Assembly (NCBI GenBank): GCA_963920665.1
Contig: OY987273.1
Span: forward strand, 5,520,501-5,584,500
Reading direction: 5' to 3'
Length of the DNA stretch: 64,000 nt
DNA from: Straminergon stramineum
Lineage: Eukaryota; Streptophyta; Bryopsida; Hypnales; Calliergonaceae
Below the pieces are notes generated by a model. That model was not told where the DNA came from. It searched no databases and saw only the letters and a program-made list of their open reading frames with translations. The translations under genes were made by a program, and so were the position numbers. This document shows, one piece after another, positions 58,964 to 64,000 of the stretch (its first letter is position 1; the number at the start of each line of letters is the position of its first letter).

Positions 58964-59605
58964 CCCCTAAATGCCCCAGGCACCAAAATGTTGTGTTTGC
59001 AAAACTTTGGAGTTAAAGAAAACCCTAACAATTTGCTATTTTGAAAAGCTTGTATTTCTAGAAAGTTCTCTTTGAAGTCTAGTTTTAGAATTACAAATCT
59101 GATTTTGAAAATTAATGATATTGATTTTTCTATCCAAGATTTTGTGCAAAGGTATCCATTGCAATCTTGACTTTCCGTAGTATTGAGGGCTCTTGGAAAT
59201 GAGCCTCAAATACACTAGATCTTCGAGAAATAATCACATTCAAAATTCATTTCAAAGAACTATAGAGTATATTTTGAGAAGCCATAAATTGATTGGGGTT
59301 ATGCATGTTAGGCCCTCTAACCTCATATTTTTTTGGTCATCTATCAAACTTTTTAGATTTGACTTGTGAAAAGAGGATTGAAAGGCTTCACATCACTTTT
59401 GCAGTTTTAACACCCTCGTAGTCAAACATTATAATCTTTCACTGTATAGGTCATTTTTTTTCCTATGTGATCTACAACATGTCTACTTTGAATTAATACA
59501 ATTACAATTCAAAAAAAATTGATACAACTTATCAAAATGTTGGCATTTTCTTCAATTGAGAGCAAATACCCAAAAACTCAAAACAGGCCTTGGGCATTTA
59601 GGGGT
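58964..59605. mobile_element. Possible piggyBac-like element (TTAA duplication)
   Basis: TTAA at 58960-58963 and 59606-59609 flank a 642-bp segment whose ends are CCCCTAAATGCCCCAGGC and, reverse-complemented, CCCCTAAATGCCCAAGGC (16-17 of 18 identical). TTAA duplication plus CCC-starting inverted termini is the piggyBac signature. There are no coding frames inside, so it would be non-autonomous. A related terminus sits at 58776. Confidence 0.5.
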
Positions 59606-59609
59606 TAAA

Positions 59610-60807
59610 GAACTTATAGAATAACCACACCTCATGTTTGGATCTGAATGTGTAGGTTCGGCATCCATACAAGGGTTTGGGAAAATTGACGAACCTCCAT
59701 ACCAAGGCTGAGGTTCGGAACCGGGGCAGTTGGTTTGGTGGAGACCAAACCTCCTTTGGCGGCTCGGCGTCGCCTTGGGAGGTCTTTTCTCTCCCTTTGC
59801 TGTGTCACTGTGTGAAGCGTGTGTGAAGTTGTGCTTGCGGGGAGTGCGTTTGAGAAAATAGTTTTCTTGTTGTTGTAGTGCCAAGTTGCTGGCCATTTAC
59901 TTCTTGTTTTTTTCACTGTGCGAGGTACATTGACGTTGAATTTCTCATCCCCATCCCTTTCTATGAGTGTTGGAGGAGTGCACGAGCAGCTCATGAGTTG
60001 GGTTTTAGTGGCCGCAGACGTAGAGGGAGGCTTGTGAGAGGGTTATTTCACCCTAAACACGGATTTACAGAGTGTGCATTGTGTTGGTGTGAAGCTGTGA
60101 GTTGAAGTTCGCATTCAACTGTGTAGTTCTGTGGTCTGTGCCACTTGAGAGAGTTCTACTACACAGCTTTGTCAAATTTGTGAGCTTTTTCTTTCTTTCT
60201 TACTACTTTTGCTAGTTATTCTTGCATTGTTTGATTGTTTTGATAATATTGCTAATTTTCTTTTTAGAAGTGGCTTACTTGATAGTTGATTGTGCTTGAA
60301 CATTGGGCACTTCATTTTTTCCAAAGGCTTTCTCTCACTCTGATTCCAATACTGTAGTTGCGCATTGACAAAGTAGAGTTGCTATTGTTTCAGAATTGGG
60401 TTTCCATTGTTGGGTTTGTTTAAGAATTGGGTTTTGATTCTTGGATTTGGAATTTGTAGTTTTGCTTTCGTGAGTAATTACTAGGAATAGGGTTTTGAAC
60501 ATATTTTTCTAAAATGTGGTGCTCATGGGCGTTGTTGCATTTCACATTGACTTCTAAAACAAAGTTGTATGTTTCAAAATCTTTGAGATTCCTTTTTTGT
60601 ACTTACAGGTCTGTACTCCAATAAGGAAGAAGTGCCATTTCAGTTTCCAAAAGCATTCAGGAAGTCTACAGCAAAGTGAGGTTTCAAGTATTCAATCTTA
60701 TACAAATTAGTCTACGATTTAGGGTTTTAGAATCTCAATTCAGTCTTAGCCCATAGTTTTTGTTTGCAAATTCTCCAATTTTAGGGATTAGCTTATTCAA
60801 AGACATG
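59610..60807. other. Non-coding or leader region upstream of the ParB-like gene
   Basis: 59640-60110 has higher GC and CpG (ggcggctcggcgtcgcc) than its surroundings and could be a former promoter or 5' leader. Opposing 114-120 codon frames there lack motifs. 60110-60800 is T-rich with repeated gggttttgattcttgg words, intron-like. Confidence 0.35.
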
Positions 60808-63153
60808 TATCGTCGAGTCGAGGACACACTATAAACCTAGTGAATAGATTATTGTGCAGAGTCTACATGTTTAGGGTTTTGATCATCGTAGAGACCTATC
60901 GTCGACTCAAGGATACAGTCATCCATGATAATCTAAACAAAAGCTTGATAACTTCCAAATTCTAATTCCCACATTCCCACCAAGGAATAACCGGGAAAAT
61001 CCAATTAACAAAAAACGCCGCCTCCTAGGTCATTTCCCTTATCGTCGAGTCGACGATACCCTCTTAGATAAAGAATTTACGAAATGACATACCAAAAATT
61101 CAAGAAAATTTCACAAATAGGTACTAGACCCCACCCTTATCATCGACTCGACGATACCTTCAATAGGAATTAATGATAAATCCACCAATCACAAGAGAAA
61201 ACAACTACAAATTAATGATCAAAAGAAACATTTGGATGTCAATGTCATGAAATATGACTAATTTCATGCAATATAACAAATGTCAGAGGAACAAATCATT
61301 AAGATATTAACAAATGAGTGTTAATGTTTGTAGAAATATATATACCTTCACAATAATTTCAGCATACACCCACACCTAAATCCAGTTGTCATCAAGTCAA
61401 TCATTTTTATGCAACGTTTAAAAGCCAACACTCAATTATATGACCAATGCAATTTCTCCTCTAGCAATCCAAATAAACTTATTGTCGGATCAACGATAGA
61501 TCAATTTCTAACACATATGCACAAATCACTTGACAAGCTTCAAAGATGGAGAAGCATGATCTCTACAATTATTCTATAACAACGCATCATCTTCAGCCCT
61601 TCATAAACCCCTTAAACAATGAGCCCTTCATTGATGAAATGGTAGATAGCTACGGAATGCTATGGGAGTTCAAAGATCATATCAGCACGTGGACCTTTGG
61701 TGTGAACCGTTGGAAAAACTATGTCTATCTTAGATACCGAATATAGGGGAAAACAAGCTACCTACCCTGGAATATGAAAGAGAAGGTGACAGTGATTGAG
61801 GATCACCAAAGCAATTATGTTGTAATTGTGCTCTATGAAGTTGATGAGAATGGAAACCAGAAAGATCACTGTCACTCGATTGTCATCAACGTAAATTCTT
61901 ATTATAGAAAGTTTGATCTCGAGAACCTCATGACATTCTTGGAGGGGTCGCAGATGGAGTCCCTCAACGAGAAATTTGAGAAATCTGGCTACGTTCCTTG
62001 GAAAAATGGCACAACAAAGTCCAATGCGACTAGATTGCGCCGTATTTTCCAAACTCTTGATCAATATGCCTTGGCAAATGTCGAGCTTGCACCATCACTT
62101 GGTAGAAACCCCTCACAAGGTCAGAGAGCGGAATTCGAGAGTCGTCAACAAGATGAGTCTACAGCCGTTGGTTCAACAAGCAAAGCAACAAGACGAGGTC
62201 AGACAAAATCGGCGACAAGAAAGAGAGACAGCATCTCAACAGAAGCACCTCTTTCTAGCAGGAAGAGAAAGAGAAGTCTTCCTGGAGGAGTTGCAGGTGC
62301 TAGAAGTTCAGGATCAACGCTCATGATTGTATGAGTAGGTCCAGTATCCTCCGATACTCCACAACCAGACTATGAGAAGTTTGCTTTAATTCAAAGAAAC
62401 TTCTAGGCTGACCACAAGGCTTGCTTTTTACTCGGCCAGGAAATAGTATCCGTAGACATCAAAGAGTGCATCCTAGCGAGTGATCAATATTTCATTCGAA
62501 CACTGCAAAAGGATATTGTTGTTGTTGTGAAGAATGAACTCATTCAACTCATTGACATGAAGCAGAGGTAGAAGGTCTGCCTTATGCTTGTCGATTCTCA
62601 TAATCAACTTTTGAAAAAAAAGCTAGAGAAGTGGGAAGAAATCATGAATGGACAGTTCATGATTATCAATGGTCAACACAACATCACGGCTTCAAAAGAG
62701 CTTCAGAAAGGAGGTTGTAGAGAATCCCATCGAGTAAGTCTTCAGACTTAGGAAGCTTTTATTGTCTGGACCCTTGATCCAAACAAATTACGAAACATCT
62801 CAAAATTCTACAACTGCACTAATCATTTGGATCATGCTCAATCAACGTGGGGTAACCAAATCATTAGCTGTTGAAACATCTAGCTCGCCTACAAATGTCC
62901 CATAGATGTTCGCTCGGAGGATTTAACTCGGAAGAACAAAGTCGTCTTCAGCTTGACGAACTATAAGGTATGCAATTGGTCTTCCTAATTATCATCGAGT
63001 CAAGGATAACCTCTTCTGTCCTATGAGAATGTAAATGCAAATTGATCATATCGAATATGAATAACTCTATGATTTACTACTGTTTAGTGAATTACTTTAT
63101 GTATGGACTATCTATGTTTTTATTAACATAGTATTCCCGTCAACTCAACGATA
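60808..63153. repeat. Cluster 2 of the 19-bp near-palindrome
   Basis: Copies start at 60808, 60896, 61040 (perfect palindrome, identical to the one at 51415), 61138, 61480, 62990 and 63135 (degenerate). Five lie in the 740 bp before the ParB-like start codon, and two lie in its intron (62968-63219). None lies in the coding exons. Apart from cluster 1, I noticed no copies elsewhere in the window. Confidence 0.85.
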
Positions 63154-64000
63154 GTTTGAAAACAAATTCAATCGTTTCCATGATGGATTGTAACAGAATT
63201 ATTCTATCGGAAAGTGTAGAGCTTCACGGATGCAGTTGTCGAGTGATTCCAAAATATTACTCTTGAAAAAGATGGGGCGTCCATCAAAGGGACCACGGAT
63301 CTGAAGAATGAAATTCAAATCATCACCCTTCCCGATGATCTCTGGGCATACTGGAATCGATTTTTGATAAGGCATTCCAAAGGTGAGCTGATGGAGCCAA
63401 TTTCCTTGAAATTGTTCAAAGAAATTAAAGGTTTCAAGATCAAAGCAATGTCCTTGAAAAGAGAGTTTTTCAAGCATTGCGGATGGTTCACGAACATTGA
63501 CTTTGGAGTTTTTGCGCAGCACTTTCTTGGTGAAACTCCGGGGCGTAAATCAATATACCGAAAAGTCTCTGTTGCGAGAACAAAAATACTAGTTCTCGAC
63601 AACAGTGCGCACGGTGATTGGGTAGAGTGAAGGAAGCGCAAGAAAGTTGTTTTCCAGGATTTGATGGACTTGAAACCGTCTCTGAAGCTCATAGACAATG
63701 GTGGCAATGTCATTGATGTGACCTGGAGAGCATGGAAGGCGAGGCATCGGTTTACTTCTGCATCTTGGGATTTTCTTCTCTCACATCCTAGTGCTGAGTA
63801 TTTCAAGAAATGGCTCAGGAATGATGCGTGGCAGAAGCGGGCGAAGGATCTCGAGAAACAGTTTCTGGAGGTCCTATACATGTTCAAGAGGTTTATGAAG
63901 CTGAAGTACCAACTTCCTAAACCTGCTGGAGGAGTGCAGGTATGAGGAATTGATTTCATAGCCAAGGCGCTCGTGACCAGCACAAATTATACCTATCATC
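61546..64000 (+). pseudogene. ParB-like / methylase-family protein, 5' part, runs off the window
   Basis: Exon 1 (61546-62967) is one frame with stops TAG/TGA only. After an N-terminal region (FIDEMVDSYGMLWEF ...) comes a basic nuclear-localisation-like stretch (TRKRDS ... SSRKRKRSL). It is followed by EIVSVDIKECILASDQYFIR, a MNGQFMIINGQHNITASKEL block and EAFIVWTLDPNKLRNISKFY. The G-Q-H-N-x-x-A-S-K block resembles the G-x-H-R box of ParB/sulfiredoxin-fold domains. A GTATGC donor (62968) joins in phase to an acceptor at 63219 (SFTDAVVE...). Exon 2 continues (TLPDDLWAYWNRFLIRHSKG ... WFTNIDFGVFAQHFLGETPG) to the window edge, past TGA at 63628 and 63943. ParB-methylase fusions are known in phages and bacteria. 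From memory the eukaryotic relatives carry the methylase at the C-terminus, like the exons at 13839-23308. Stops make this copy inactive. Confidence 0.5.

Noticed and set aside
63315..63983. 222-codon minus frame
   Set aside because: It is antisense to exon 2 of the ParB-like gene, which continues the conserved reading frame through an in-phase intron.

Overview
The window looks like a transposon-packed segment of a land-plant nuclear genome. I see no intact host gene and no rRNA or tRNA gene. The plant assignment rests on short TTTAGGG-type telomere-like runs, a decayed pentatricopeptide-repeat (PPR) gene fragment, plant-style GT-AG introns, En/Spm-type CACTA termini (CACTAGAAGAAAA / CACTAYAAGAA) with 3-bp target duplications, and Mutator- and LTR-type elements. 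Several protein families here (ParB-like/adenine-methylase-like, DUF7869-like, RING plus coiled coil, a gag-like coiled-coil protein) are not ones I associate with flowering plants, so I lean towards a bryophyte, lycophyte, fern or gymnosperm, but cannot name the species.

Layout. 0.3-0.7 kb: small CACTA element. 1.2-4.7 kb: copy 1 of a gag-only LTR element (+). 6.2-8.0 kb: a CACTA MITE and arm A of a long inverted repeat. 9.0-12.6 kb: decayed MULE transposase (-). 13.8-23.3 kb: C-terminal exons of a DNA-methylase-like gene (+), split by an 8.55-kb CACTA insertion (14072-22621) that carries tandem repeats, an unrecognised gene fragment, a CpG-rich block and a PPR pseudogene. 23.6-24.5 kb: a nearly perfect 404-bp hairpin. 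24.5-25.8 kb: arm B of the inverted repeat and a second CACTA MITE. 26.5-30.4 kb: tandem repeats and one LTR. 31.2-37.1 kb: two tandem RING/coiled-coil pseudogenes (-). 38.0-46.9 kb: copy 2 of the gag-only element (-), split by a 4689-bp solo LTR. 47.5-50.3 kb: DUF7869-like transposase-type gene (-). 53.1-56.1 kb: diverged copy 3 of the gag-only element. 61.5 kb to the edge: 5' part of a ParB-like/methylase-family gene (+).

The most interesting structure is at 47-64 kb. The DUF7869-like gene and the ParB-like gene point away from each other, and the DNA upstream of both is studded with one 19-bp near-palindrome (TATCRTCGASTCGASGATA; at least 17 copies, none noticed elsewhere in the window). 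ParB proteins classically bind palindromic parS sites. I therefore suggest, as inference, one decayed mobile system made of a transposase-like protein, a ParB-methylase-like protein and clustered palindromic sites. A similar divergent pair, MULE (-) and methylase exons (+), lies at 9-23 kb between inverted repeats.

Decay pattern. In-frame stops in the pseudogenes I read are nearly all TAG or TGA at former CAG, CTGG or CGA sites. This is the footprint expected of cytosine-methylated, silenced transposons. Family names marked as recognised come from memory of motifs, not from a search.
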